A stretch of DNA of 38,767 bases from Angelakisella sp. Lineage in GTDB: Bacteria; Bacillota; Clostridia; Oscillospirales; Ruminococcaceae. This document shows positions 1-6,287 of this stretch, piece after piece (position 1 is the first letter of the stretch; the number at the start of each line of letters is the position of its first letter). The stretch covers positions 1 through 38,767 of the forward strand of contig JAHHSN010000012.1 of NCBI GenBank assembly GCA_020025195.1, in the 5' to 3' direction. Made by a program: the position numbers and the translations under genes. The notes under the pieces were generated by a model that was not told where the DNA came from, ran no database searches, and was given only the letters and a program-made list of their open reading frames with translations.

Positions 1-129
1 CTTTGTTATCATATCATTTCCCTGCCGATATGTCAAGGGCTTTTTTCGATTTTTTCCGAAAAATCGAAATTTTCTTTCCGCATCCTTCCTCGCCTTCCGA
101 ATTGAGTTTGTCATTTTTCCTTTTCCCCC

Positions 130-158
130 TTGAAAAACCGATGAAAAGCGGCTATAAT
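130..158 (+). promoter_or_regulatory. sigma-A promoter of tRNA-Arg
   Basis: TTGAAA at 130-135 and TATAAT at 153-158 are separated by 17 bp. Transcription would start near 165, just ahead of the tRNA at 171. Confidence 0.8.
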
Positions 159-170
159 ATATTAGAATTT

Positions 171-247
171 GTGCCCGTAGCTCAGTTGGATAGAGCGTCA
201 GACTCCGACTCTGAAGGCCGTGCGTTCGAATCGCATCGGGCATACCA
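171..247 (+). tRNA. tRNA-Arg (anticodon CCG)
   Basis: A complete cloverleaf can be drawn. The 7-bp acceptor stem GTGCCCG/CGGGCAT closes with a terminal G-T pair. The D arm is GCTC/GAGC, the anticodon stem TCAGA/TCTGA, and the loop CTCCGAC gives anticodon CCG, reading CGG (Arg). The T arm is GTGCG-TTCGAAT-CGCAT, the discriminator base is A, and CCA (245-247) is encoded. A strong promoter lies just upstream and an intrinsic terminator follows within a few bases, so it is a single-gene tRNA transcript. Confidence 0.95.
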
Positions 248-249
248 AA

Positions 250-279
250 AGCAGTTCTCCTCTGGGGAACTGCTTTTTT
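250..279 (+). terminator. intrinsic terminator of tRNA-Arg
   Basis: The stem AGCAGTTC/GAACTGCT (250-257 with 267-274) is followed by six T. Confidence 0.9.
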
Positions 280-301
280 CTTATAATATACACAGAGAAA
301 G

Positions 302-338
302 AAAAACACCCGAGCGGTTTTTCGTGCCGCCCGGGTGT
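302..338 (-). terminator. terminator of the nifX-like/crp operon
   Basis: ACACCCG (306-312) pairs with CGGGTGT (332-338), with an inner GCGG/CCGC. The minus-strand product ends in five U. The plus-strand side also has T-rich flanks, so it may act in both directions. Confidence 0.75.
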
Positions 339-427
339 GATTTTTCATTTGTTTGCAAAAAAGAGAGAAGGCGAATGGGTGCTGTCGCAACAATGCTGAA
401 GCGCAGCCTTTTCTGAGGCTTTCCTCC

Positions 428-1099
428 TCAGCGCCGGCTCGCCTCCGCCAGCTTCTCCAGCTTTTCGGGGGAAACCAGCTTCACCGTCCCGCGGGACAGC
501 GCCACCAGCCCCTCGGACTGAAAGTACTTCATCATGCGGGTCACCACCTCCCGGGCGGTGCCCAGATGGTTGGCCAGCTGCTCATGGGTGATGGCAAGGC
601 TCTCCTGCCCGGTAAGGTCCCGCTCCTCCAGAAGAAGGGCGGCCAGCCGGGAGTCCAGCTTCTTGTTCATGATCTGGTCAATGAGCCACATGACGTCGCT
701 GAAGCGGGACGCCATCAGCCGGTTGGTGTATTCCGAGACCGCGAGGGATTCTCCCATCAGCTTTTTATAAAGCTCCGGGGGCATGTGCAGAACGGTGGTG
801 TCCTCCGCGGCGGAAACCGTCACGTCAAACTGGATGCTATTGAGGACGCAGGAAGCCGAAAACAAGCAGAAATCCCGCTCCAGAAGGCGGTAAAGGGTCA
901 GCTCCCGTCCCTCGTCGGAGACGGTATAGACCCGCAGCTGTCCTTTCAGAACCAGCAAAAGCCCCACACAGTCGGCGGAACCGTTATGCAGGATCTCTCC
1001 CCGGTGGAAGCTGCGCTCATGCACCGCTTCCTCCAAGAGCCGCTGCTGCTCGGATGTGAGCTTTGCCCAAAACGGAAAATACTGTCCCAAATCTGCCAT
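428..1099 (-). CDS. Crp/Fnr family transcriptional regulator
   Basis: A 223-residue protein with the Crp/Fnr layout. The N-terminal cyclic-nucleotide-binding-like beta barrel covers about residues 15-125 (a run with GEILHNGSADCVG and LKGQLRVYTVSDEGRELTLY), followed by a dimerisation helix and a C-terminal winged HTH at about 165-215. The recognition helix reads AREVVTRMM, an E-x-x-T-R pattern like the E-x-x-S-R of FNR, which in that family goes with TTGA-type half sites. No N-terminal CxxC cluster typical of Fe-S FNR proteins is seen, so the signal is unknown. It is the second gene of a minus-strand operon, 24 bp behind a NifX-like gene. A matching TTGAC-N4-GTCAA palindrome overlaps the operon promoter, so autoregulation is plausible but inferred. 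Confidence 0.9.
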   Translation of the reverse strand: MADLGQYFPFWAKLTSEQQRLLEEAVHERSFHRGEILHNGSADCVGLLLVLKGQLRVYTVSDEGRELTLYRLLERDFCLFSASCVLNSIQFDVTVSAAEDTTVLHMPPELYKKLMGESLAVSEYTNRLMASRFSDVMWLIDQIMNKKLDSRLAALLLEERDLTGQESLAITHEQLANHLGTAREVVTRMMKYFQSEGLVALSRGTVKLVSPEKLEKLAEASRR

Positions 1100-1123
1100 A
1101 TCGGTGTCCTTTCTTATTGGTGA

Positions 1124-1522
1124 TCAGTGGCAGCCGTGTTCGCCGCAGCCATGCTCGCCGCAGTTATGACCGTGGTCGTGCTCGCCCTCGTGGTGGGCAC
1201 ACTGCTTGTTGGGGTCATAGCTGAGGGTATCCGCAAGGAACGCCTGAACCGCCGCGTCTGCCTCCCCGACAACGCCGGGATAGACCTGAATGCCGGCCTG
1301 TGCCAGCGCAATGCGCGCGCCGCCGCCGATGCCGCCGCAGAGCAGGACCTCTACGCCCTTTGCCTGCAGGAAGCCAGCCAGAGCACCGTGGCCGCTGCCA
1401 TTGGTGGAAACGACCTCGCTGCCGGTCACGGCTTTGTCCGCGGTCTCATAGATCTTGAATGCTTCGGTGTGGCCGAAGTGCTGAAATACCTGCCCGTTTT
1501 CATAGGTTACTGCGATTTTCAT
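1124..1522 (-). CDS. NifX/NifB-C-like dinitrogenase iron-molybdenum cofactor binding family protein with His/Cys-rich tail
   Basis: A 132-residue protein. The start at 1522 is chosen because AAGGAGG (1531-1537) lies 8 bases ahead; an in-frame upstream start would place the SD inside the gene. Residues 1-105 match the small NifX/NafY/NifB-C-terminal fold: MKIAVTYENGQVFQHFGHTE, then ETADKAVTG, and a GGIGGGARIALAQAGIQVYPG segment split by conserved glycines. The last 25 residues form a tail with eight His and four Cys, probably a metal-binding appendage. Such proteins bind or shuttle iron-sulfur or molybdenum clusters; no nif genes are nearby, so a general role in Fe-S handling is more likely than nitrogen fixation. 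It heads the operon with the Crp/Fnr regulator. Confidence 0.88.
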   Translation of the reverse strand: MKIAVTYENGQVFQHFGHTEAFKIYETADKAVTGSEVVSTNGSGHGALAGFLQAKGVEVLLCGGIGGGARIALAQAGIQVYPGVVGEADAAVQAFLADTLSYDPNKQCAHHEGEHDHGHNCGEHGCGEHGCH

Positions 1523-1560
1523 GGAAAATGCCTCCTTCAAAGTATTGATCTTATGGTTTT

Positions 1561-1588
1561 ATTATAGCCCATTATTGACATAAGTCAA
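1561..1588 (-). promoter_or_regulatory. promoter of the nifX-like/crp operon
   Basis: On the minus strand, TTGACT (plus 1583-1588) and TATAAT (plus 1561-1566) are 16 bp apart. The -10 has a G-C flank and the -35 is almost consensus, so this should be a strong promoter when not blocked. Confidence 0.8.
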
Positions 1589-1591
1589 TAA
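1572..1591. promoter_or_regulatory. perfect FNR-like palindromic operator
   Basis: TTATTGAC-ATAA-GTCAATAA is a perfect inverted repeat with 8-bp arms and a 4-bp spacer; its core TTGAC-N4-GTCAA has the FNR-family geometry. Its centre lies about 28 bases before the predicted transcription start, inside the -35 and spacer, a position expected for repression rather than activation. The downstream Crp/Fnr protein is the obvious candidate ligand (inferred). Confidence 0.7.
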
Positions 1592-1998
1592 CCAGCCGTT
1601 ATTTTCCCACCAAGCGGCGTTTGAGGAGAAGGATTTTTCCTTTCCCGCTCTATAAATAGGCAGATTTTCTTTATTATATACGATTTTTCCGAAAACAGGA
1701 ATGGGGCACGGATAAATTTTGCAAAAGGCGGGCAGACGCCGTCTGGCCAAAGCGAAAAGGCCGGGACCTCTCGCCGCGAAACAGAAAGCGGCTGCGCTCT
1801 TTTCCCCAAACAGCCGGGCCGAGGAACGGAGACCTTTCGCCCGCTGTCACGGCCGGAAGGGGAGCCGTCTCCTTAGCAAAAGCCCCGCCCTTTTCTCCCC
1901 TCAGCGGGAAAAGAACGTTTTGATAAAAGGCAGGCCGGGACTCCCCGGCGGGCAGTCTGCCCCCCGCCAAGCGCCTCCCTTCCCCCAGCGCGCCTGCC
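1592..1998. other. intergenic region without a recognisable gene
   Basis: About 400 bp, AT-rich near 1660-1690 and GC-rich afterwards. Open frames here have no ribosome binding site or recognisable product. Small GC-rich inverted repeats (for example around 1938-1975) have no T tract. I see no supported feature. Confidence 0.5.
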
Positions 1999-2032
1999 AA
2001 AACGCCCGCCTCCCACAGGGGAAAACGGGCGT
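1998..2032 (-). terminator. terminator of the FAD-dependent dehydrogenase gene
   Basis: ACGCCCG (2002-2008) pairs with CGGGCGT (2026-2032). Read on the minus strand it is followed by a short U run, about 10 bases past the stop codon. Confidence 0.65.
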
Positions 2033-2041
2033 CTTTTTCTG

Positions 2042-3439
2042 TTATTCGGTTTTGGTGAGCTTTCTCGCCATCATGACGCCCATAACGGAAGCCATCATGA
2101 GGCCGCGGGTCCAGCCGCTGGAGTCACCCAGACAGTGCAGGCCCGGGAGATTGGTGTTAAAGTCCTTGTCCATCTTGACACGGTTGCTGTAAAACTTGAT
2201 TTCCGGGGAATAGAGCAGCGTTTCCTCCGCCGCGAAGCCCGGCACCACCGTATCCGCCGCCTTCATGAACTCGATGATGTTGGTCATGGTGCGGTAGGGC
2301 ATCGCCGAGGTGATGTCGCCCGCCGCCGCGTCCGGCAGGGTGGGGCGCACGTTGGAGCGCGCCAGCTCCTCCGTCCAGGTGCGCTTGCCGTCCAGAATAT
2401 CGCCGAGACGCTGTACCACGATGTGGCCGTCGCCCAGCATATTGGTGAGCTCGCCCACCTTGCGGGCGTACTCGATGGGCTGGTCAAAGGGCTCCTGGAA
2501 ATTGTGGGAGCAGAGGAGCGCGAGATTGGTGTTCTGGGTCTTTTTATTTTTATAGGAATGGCCGTTCACCACCGCAAGGCCGCCGTCATAGTTTTCCTGA
2601 CTGACCACACCGCCGGGGTTCTGGCAGAAGGTGCGCACCTTGTTGCGGAAAGGATTGGGATAGCCGATGAGCTTGGATTCATAGAGGACGTTGTTGACCG
2701 TCTCCATGACCTCATTCCGAAGCTCCACCCGCACGCCGATATCCACGGTGCCGGGCTGATGCGCCACGCCGTGCTTCCGGCAGAGCTTCTCCAGCCAGTC
2801 CGCCCCCCGGCGGCCCGCCGCCGCAACGGTCACGTCGGCATAGCAGGAGATCTCCTCCCCCTTGACGGTGAGACGGGCGCCGCGGCATTTGCCGTCCTCC
2901 ACAATGAAATCGGTGCAGTTGGCCTCAAAAAGAAGCTCCACGCCGTGATCCATCAGATAATGCTCAAAGCCGAGATAGATCTCCTGCGTTTTTTCGGTGC
3001 CGAGATGGCGAATGGGGCAGTCCACCAGCTTGAGGCCCGCCTGAATGGCCCGCCGGCGGATCTCCTTGACGCTCTGGGGGTCGCCGACGCCCTCCACCTT
3101 GGGATCCGCGCCGAACTCCAGATAGATGCTGTCGGCATATTCGATGATCTCCTGCACCCGGTCCGCGCCGACAAGGTCCGGCAGATCGCCGCCCACCTCA
3201 TAGGAGAGGGAGAGCTTGCCGTCCGAAAAGGCGCCCGCACCGGAAAAGCCGGTGGTAATATGGCAATAAGGCTTGCAGGAAACGCATTTCCCGGTCTTAT
3301 CCTTGGGGCAATGGCGCTCCTCCAGCCGGCGTCCCTTCTCCGCGAGGACAATCTTTCCCCCGAAGCCCTTTCTCACAAGCTCCATCGCGGTAAAGATGCC
3401 CGCGGGGCCTGCACCGATGATCAGTACATTCGCATTCAT
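2042..3439 (-). CDS. NAD(P)/FAD-dependent dehydrogenase (COG2509-like)
   Basis: A protein of about 465 residues. It opens with a Rossmann FAD-binding motif VLIIGAGPAGIFTAMEL, has an internal TTGFSGAGAFSDGKLS segment, and ends with GLHCLGDSSGWTRGLMMASVMG, the second FAD-contact region. This layout is that of the uncharacterised FAD-dependent dehydrogenases usually called COG2509; the substrate is unknown. A cysteine-rich patch (CPKDKTGKCVSCKPYC) lies near residue 45. The start is not certain: the frame is open to 3604, but that position lies inside the promoter (3576-3604), so the real start must be downstream. ATG at 3439 follows AAAGGA at 13 bases; a GTG at 3448 or ATG at 3463 are alternatives. 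It is transcribed alone, after a leader of about 130 nt. Confidence 0.85.
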   Translation of the reverse strand: MNANVLIIGAGPAGIFTAMELVRKGFGGKIVLAEKGRRLEERHCPKDKTGKCVSCKPYCHITTGFSGAGAFSDGKLSLSYEVGGDLPDLVGADRVQEIIEYADSIYLEFGADPKVEGVGDPQSVKEIRRRAIQAGLKLVDCPIRHLGTEKTQEIYLGFEHYLMDHGVELLFEANCTDFIVEDGKCRGARLTVKGEEISCYADVTVAAAGRRGADWLEKLCRKHGVAHQPGTVDIGVRVELRNEVMETVNNVLYESKLIGYPNPFRNKVRTFCQNPGGVVSQENYDGGLAVVNGHSYKNKKTQNTNLALLCSHNFQEPFDQPIEYARKVGELTNMLGDGHIVVQRLGDILDGKRTWTEELARSNVRPTLPDAAAGDITSAMPYRTMTNIIEFMKAADTVVPGFAAEETLLYSPEIKFYSNRVKMDKDFNTNLPGLHCLGDSSGWTRGLMMASVMGVMMARKLTKTE

Positions 3440-3529
3440 TCTCGCCACTAATTCCTTTCTCATTGGTTCAATCACTGATACAATTCCGCAAGCCTCATCG
3501 CGCCGGCAAAAACCGCAGGACAAAAGGAG

Positions 3530-3557
3530 AACCTCGACACGAATTTCGCGCGAGGTT
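3530..3557 (-). promoter_or_regulatory. leader hairpin of the FAD dehydrogenase mRNA
   Basis: In the untranslated leader, AACCTCG pairs with CGAGGTT over 7 bp and the interior (CGCGAA/TTCGTG) can extend the stem. There is no U tract, so it is not a terminator. Function unknown. Confidence 0.4.
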
Positions 3558-3575
3558 ACTGTTAGCTTGCTCTTA

Positions 3576-3604
3576 ATTATACCATGCTGCGTCCCTTCTG
3601 ACAA
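3576..3604 (-). promoter_or_regulatory. promoter of the FAD dehydrogenase gene
   Basis: Minus strand TTGTCA (plus 3599-3604) and TATAAT (plus 3576-3581) with a 17-bp spacer. This fixes the transcript start near 3569 and rules out the longest possible start codon. Confidence 0.75.
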
Positions 3605-3679
3605 GACCCGCCGCCGAGACGCCCTTTTCCGCTTTGTGCTGATTGATGCCGCTCCCGCAAAGCCTTCGCCGGATGGCTC

Positions 3680-3710
3680 AAAAAAGGCTCCATCTTTTGG
3701 GATGGAGTCC
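3680..3710 (-). terminator. terminator downstream of the acetyltransferase gene
   Basis: GGCTCCATC (3686-3694) pairs with GATGGAGTCC (3701-3710). The minus-strand product ends in six U; the plus strand also has TTTT, so it may be bidirectional. It lies 130 bp past the acetyltransferase stop. The sequence between (3711-3842) holds no recognisable gene. Confidence 0.7.
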
Positions 3711-3842
3711 TTTTACTATTTTTATGTTCTGTTAGATAAATTGGAATAGGGCTGAGGCTCTACTCGTACTCAGCAACCATGGGGAAGGTGGCATGACCTA
3801 CATGCTCATTTTTTGAAACGGGTACCCTGTGTTTAGAATAGA

Positions 3843-4388
3843 TTAAATCTCTTTTACCATGGAAAATGCTTTCAGCATGGTGCCATCCTTCAATCTGACG
3901 GCATTCGGTATTTCTCCAGTGTGTACAAATCCCATACTCTCATATAAGCTGCGTGCACGCTCGTTTTCCTCAATATAGTCCAACTCAATTTGCTGGACAC
4001 CCTGTTCTTTGGCGCGGGCAATCATTTCAGAGCACATGATCCTTCCGATACCAAGTCCCCAGTATTTTGAAAGGAGTGCAACAGATATGGTTGCACGATG
4101 CCTTAACTTTAACGCTTGATTAAAACTAACGGTGCTAATTCCAACGATTTGATCATCAACAATACAAATAATCATCATAATGACCGCAGAGGAATTAGAG
4201 CTTTCAATATATTTCGCTTCACTTTCATCTGTCTGGGTCCATTCTTCCGGATAGCGCATCAAAAAGTCGGTTTCTGAGAAGCAAGTTTTCAAAAATGTCA
4301 TCATTTCGCTTGCATCTGCTGATTCAGGGCTTCTAAGAAGTGCTGTCTTTCCATTTTTTAAGACAATTCCTTTTGAACCGAAAAACAT
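3843..4388 (-). CDS. GNAT family N-acetyltransferase
   Basis: A 181-residue protein. The ATG at 4388 is chosen for AAAGGAGG 9 bases upstream; a longer in-frame start exists but has no SD. The GNAT core is visible: beta strands around IICIVDDQIVGISTVSF, the acetyl-CoA pyrophosphate loop LLSKYWGLGIGRIMCSEM (Q/R-x-x-G-x-G/A type, here WGLGIG), and the C-terminal ELDYIEENERARSLYESMGF motif with the conserved Asn-x-x-Ala-x-x-x-Tyr pattern. The substrate cannot be told; relatives acetylate small amines, antibiotics or protein N-termini. The gene and its flanks (about 3720-4690) are clearly more AT-rich than everything around them and use AT-ending codons, which suggests recent acquisition. Confidence 0.88.
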   Translation of the reverse strand: MFFGSKGIVLKNGKTALLRSPESADASEMMTFLKTCFSETDFLMRYPEEWTQTDESEAKYIESSNSSAVIMMIICIVDDQIVGISTVSFNQALKLRHRATISVALLSKYWGLGIGRIMCSEMIARAKEQGVQQIELDYIEENERARSLYESMGFVHTGEIPNAVRLKDGTMLKAFSMVKEI

Positions 4389-4778
4389 ATGGTGTTCCTC
4401 CTTTCGATATTTGCTATGATATATTTGTTGCGTACACAAGTGTCAGACAAATCGGTTTAAGTCCATCACTTTTTAACAGTACATCGTAGTATTGTGTTGA
4501 TTGCGAGTTTATTTCAAAAGTTTTCGCAATTTGGTGCGCCCCCGCAGGAGAGAGTGTTCAGAAAATTTTGATATGTCTAATAAAATTAAGTCTTTATTTT
4601 TACTCACATTATAGCATGCTTTGCCGTGTTTTTGTATGCTGTTTCTGTGAAACCCTTCTTATCTATTTATAATCTGCTGCTGAAAGAAGAGCATCCCGGC
4701 AAAATCGACGGAGTTTTATTCATCACGCCAAAAGGGAAAAGGGAGCGCCGCCGGGGCTTCCCCGTTCCCGGTTCTCCT
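4389..4778. other. AT-rich then mixed intergenic stretch
   Basis: To about 4690 it has the low GC of the acetyltransferase island and includes an extended -10 on the minus strand (TGCTATAAT, near 4610-4620) that could start a 220-nt leader for the acetyltransferase. TTGCGA-N17-TCGCAA is present near 4503-4531. No mobile-element gene or terminal repeat is recognisable. Confidence 0.4.
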
Positions 4779-4784
4779 TATAAT
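4779..4784 (+). promoter_or_regulatory. -10 element of the candidate small RNA
   Basis: TATAAT at 4779-4784 with no good -35 at the expected distance. Transcription would start near 4791, exactly where a long hairpin begins. Confidence 0.35.
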
Positions 4785-4790
4785 AGGAAA

Positions 4791-5096
4791 CGCGGTGCAA
4801 ATTCCTGCGTTTTCCTTTGCATCGCGGCGGAAAACCATGCCCCCACGGTTCCACCCCTCTAAACAGTCTGGGATGATAGTTTCTATCAGATGCCGGGCTC
4901 CGATACGATGCAGGCGCTCCCCGCGGGAGGGGGTTCCGCTCTTTTCCCTCCGCTCCACGCTTTGGGACAAAGTCACGGAACCCGCGGGACGCTTATGATA
5001 AGATAAAACCGTACTCAAAAGTTCCCCTCATTCTCCTCTTTCCTATAATAAGGAAATTACACCCGGTTGGCCCGCAGAACCAATCGGGTGTTTTTC
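4791..5096 (+). ncRNA. candidate structured small RNA, class unknown
   Basis: No convincing protein is encoded on the plus strand, but several hairpins are stacked between a TATAAT box and a strong terminator. Hairpin 1: CGCGGTGCAAA (4791-4801) with TTTGCATCGCG (4816-4826), 11 bp with one G-U. Hairpin 2: TGATAG-TTT-CTATCA (about 4874-4888). Hairpin 3: CCCGCGGG and GGTTCCG (4920-4938) with CGGAACC and CCGCGGG (4976-4988), containing CTTTG-GGA-CAAAG. The 3' end is the 12-bp terminator at 5059-5100. The near-palindromes CCTTATAATAGG (4777-4788) and CCTATAATAAGG (5042-5053) bracket the region. I cannot assign it to a known RNA family. Confidence 0.4.
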
Positions 5097-5100
5097 TTTT
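5059..5100 (+). terminator. strong intrinsic terminator on the plus strand
   Basis: ACACCCGGTTGG pairs with CCAATCGGGTGT over 12 bp (one G-U) and is followed by TTTTTCTTTT. The minus-strand side lacks a U tract, so it serves a plus-strand transcript, yet no protein gene lies upstream on that strand. Confidence 0.85.
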
Positions 5101-5242
5101 ACCCGGACAAAAAAGAAATAACCCGCACGACGGTCGCTTCGCTCTCCCTTAAAATGCCCGCCGGATTTTGTGCAGGTTGGCGGCTTTGCCTCGGTGCTTT
5201 ACCGTGCTAATCCGTCAAATCGACAAATTTGCCGTTTGCTTC

Positions 5243-5271
5243 TTTACATTAGCATGGTAGCGTGCTAAACT
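5243..5271 (+). promoter_or_regulatory. promoter of the amino-acid ABC operon
   Basis: TTTACA (5243-5248), 17 bp, then TAAACT (5266-5271) with an extended TGC. Transcription would begin near 5278, giving a leader of about 65 nt. Confidence 0.7.
5249..5268. promoter_or_regulatory. candidate operator, inverted repeat within the promoter
   Basis: TTAGCA-N8-TGCTAA is a perfect inverted repeat filling the spacer and first bases of the -10. A second TTTACA/TGTAAA pair (5243-5248 and 5271-5276) surrounds it. A bound repressor would block polymerase. Part of TGCTAA is also an ordinary extended -10, so chance is possible. Confidence 0.35.
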
Positions 5272-5341
5272 GTAAAGCATCAAGGGGGACGCCACACCGC
5301 CCCGCTACCTATTTTAAGGAACTATAATGGAGGAACCACTC

Positions 5342-6151
5342 ATGAAAAAACTGCTTTCTATCCTGCTCGCCCTGATGATGGTTGCAGCAATGACCGCCTG
5401 CGGCAGCAAGCCCGTCTCCGAAGACATGACGGACTTTGAAGCAATTGTCGATGCCGGCAAGCTGAAGATCGGCGTGACCTATTATGAGCCGATGAACTAC
5501 TTTGATGAGAACAACAACCTTGTCGGCTTTGAGACCGAATTTGCCACCGCCGTCTGCACGAAGCTCGGCGTTAAGCCTGAGTTTGTCGAGATCGAATGGA
5601 ACGCCAAGCTCATGGACATCGAGGCCAAAAGCATCGACTGCATCTGGAACGGCATGACCATCACCCCCGAGATTGCCGAGGCGCTCTCCGTTTCCGATCC
5701 CTACATCCGCAACTTTCAGGTCGTTGTGGTCCGCGCCGACCAGCTGGACAACTACAAGTCCACCGCCGATCTCATTGGTAAGACCGTAGAGGCCGAGGCC
5801 GGTTCCGCCGGTGAAAATGCGATCGCCGCAGATGAGAACCTCAAGCAGGCCAACTACATTTCCGTTGTTGCACAGGCGAACGCCCTTCCCGAGGTACTGA
5901 CCGGTGCCGCTGACGCCGCGGTTCTGGACTACGTTCTCGCAAGCGCCGTGGTGGGCAAGGGCGACTTCAAGGATCTCGCCATCCTCCCCGACCTGCAGCT
6001 CTCCGTTGAGGACTACGGCATCGGCTGCCGCAAGGGCTCCGATCTCACCGAGAAGATCAACCAGGCCATGGCCGAGCTGATTGAAGACGGCACACTGGGC
6101 GAGCTCGCCGTGAAGTACGGTCTGGAGAAGCAGCTCCTCGCGAACCAGTGA
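5342..6151 (+). CDS. amino-acid ABC transporter substrate-binding lipoprotein (family 3)
   Basis: A 269-residue solute-binding protein of the periplasmic-binding family 3. The lipoprotein signal peptide is MKKLLSILLALMMVAAMTAC with lipobox Cys at residue 20. Family features follow: LKIGVTYYEPMNYFDENNNLVGFETEFA, the CIWNGMTITPEIAEAL ligand-pocket segment with its Arg/Asp-rich lobe, and a C-terminal helix pair AMAELIEDGTLGELAVKYG. The ATG at 5342 is chosen because GGAGG lies 8 bases ahead; an ATG at 5327 would contain that SD. It binds a polar amino acid outside the membrane for the permease and ATPase behind it; the exact amino acid is not readable. A hairpin without a U tract separates it from the permease gene and probably keeps its mRNA more abundant. 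Confidence 0.93.
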   Translation: MKKLLSILLALMMVAAMTACGSKPVSEDMTDFEAIVDAGKLKIGVTYYEPMNYFDENNNLVGFETEFATAVCTKLGVKPEFVEIEWNAKLMDIEAKSIDCIWNGMTITPEIAEALSVSDPYIRNFQVVVVRADQLDNYKSTADLIGKTVEAEAGSAGENAIAADENLKQANYISVVAQANALPEVLTGAADAAVLDYVLASAVVGKGDFKDLAILPDLQLSVEDYGIGCRKGSDLTEKINQAMAELIEDGTLGELAVKYGLEKQLLANQ

Positions 6152-6190
6152 TCCTTAAGACGGTTATTATCTTCCTGAGAATTCTATAAA

Positions 6191-6233
6191 AGCAGAATCC
6201 CGGCAGGAGGGCTCGCCCCCCTGCCACTCTGCT
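6191..6233 (+). other. intercistronic hairpin between binding protein and permease
   Basis: AGCAGA/TCTGCT encloses GGCAGG-A-GGG/CCC-CCTGCC. No U tract follows. Such hairpins behind binding-protein genes often protect the upstream mRNA from 3' decay; that role is inferred here. Confidence 0.55.
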
Positions 6234-6287
6234 GTCTTGCGGCGGGTCTCCCCGCCCTCCATCTGCTCATAAAAAAGGAGAGAGGAC

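Noticed and set aside
35..66. Hairpin CGATTTTT-TCC-GAAAAATCG near the left edge
   Set aside because: No gene is visible upstream inside the window and the stem is only A-T rich; it could be a terminator of an outside gene but cannot be supported.
3..416. Plus-strand open frame of 137 codons
   Set aside because: It runs through tRNA-Arg and two terminators; the peptide VPVAQLDRASDSDSEG is the usual false translation of a tRNA gene.
1674..2192. Overlapping frames on both strands in the 1.6-2.0 kb gap
   Set aside because: No SD, no known motif, and compositions of Arg/Pro/Gly typical of non-coding GC-rich DNA.
4716..5018. Minus-strand TTG-initiated frame of 100 codons
   Set aside because: Weak SD and no recognised product; the hairpins and plus-strand terminator explain the region better as a possible RNA.
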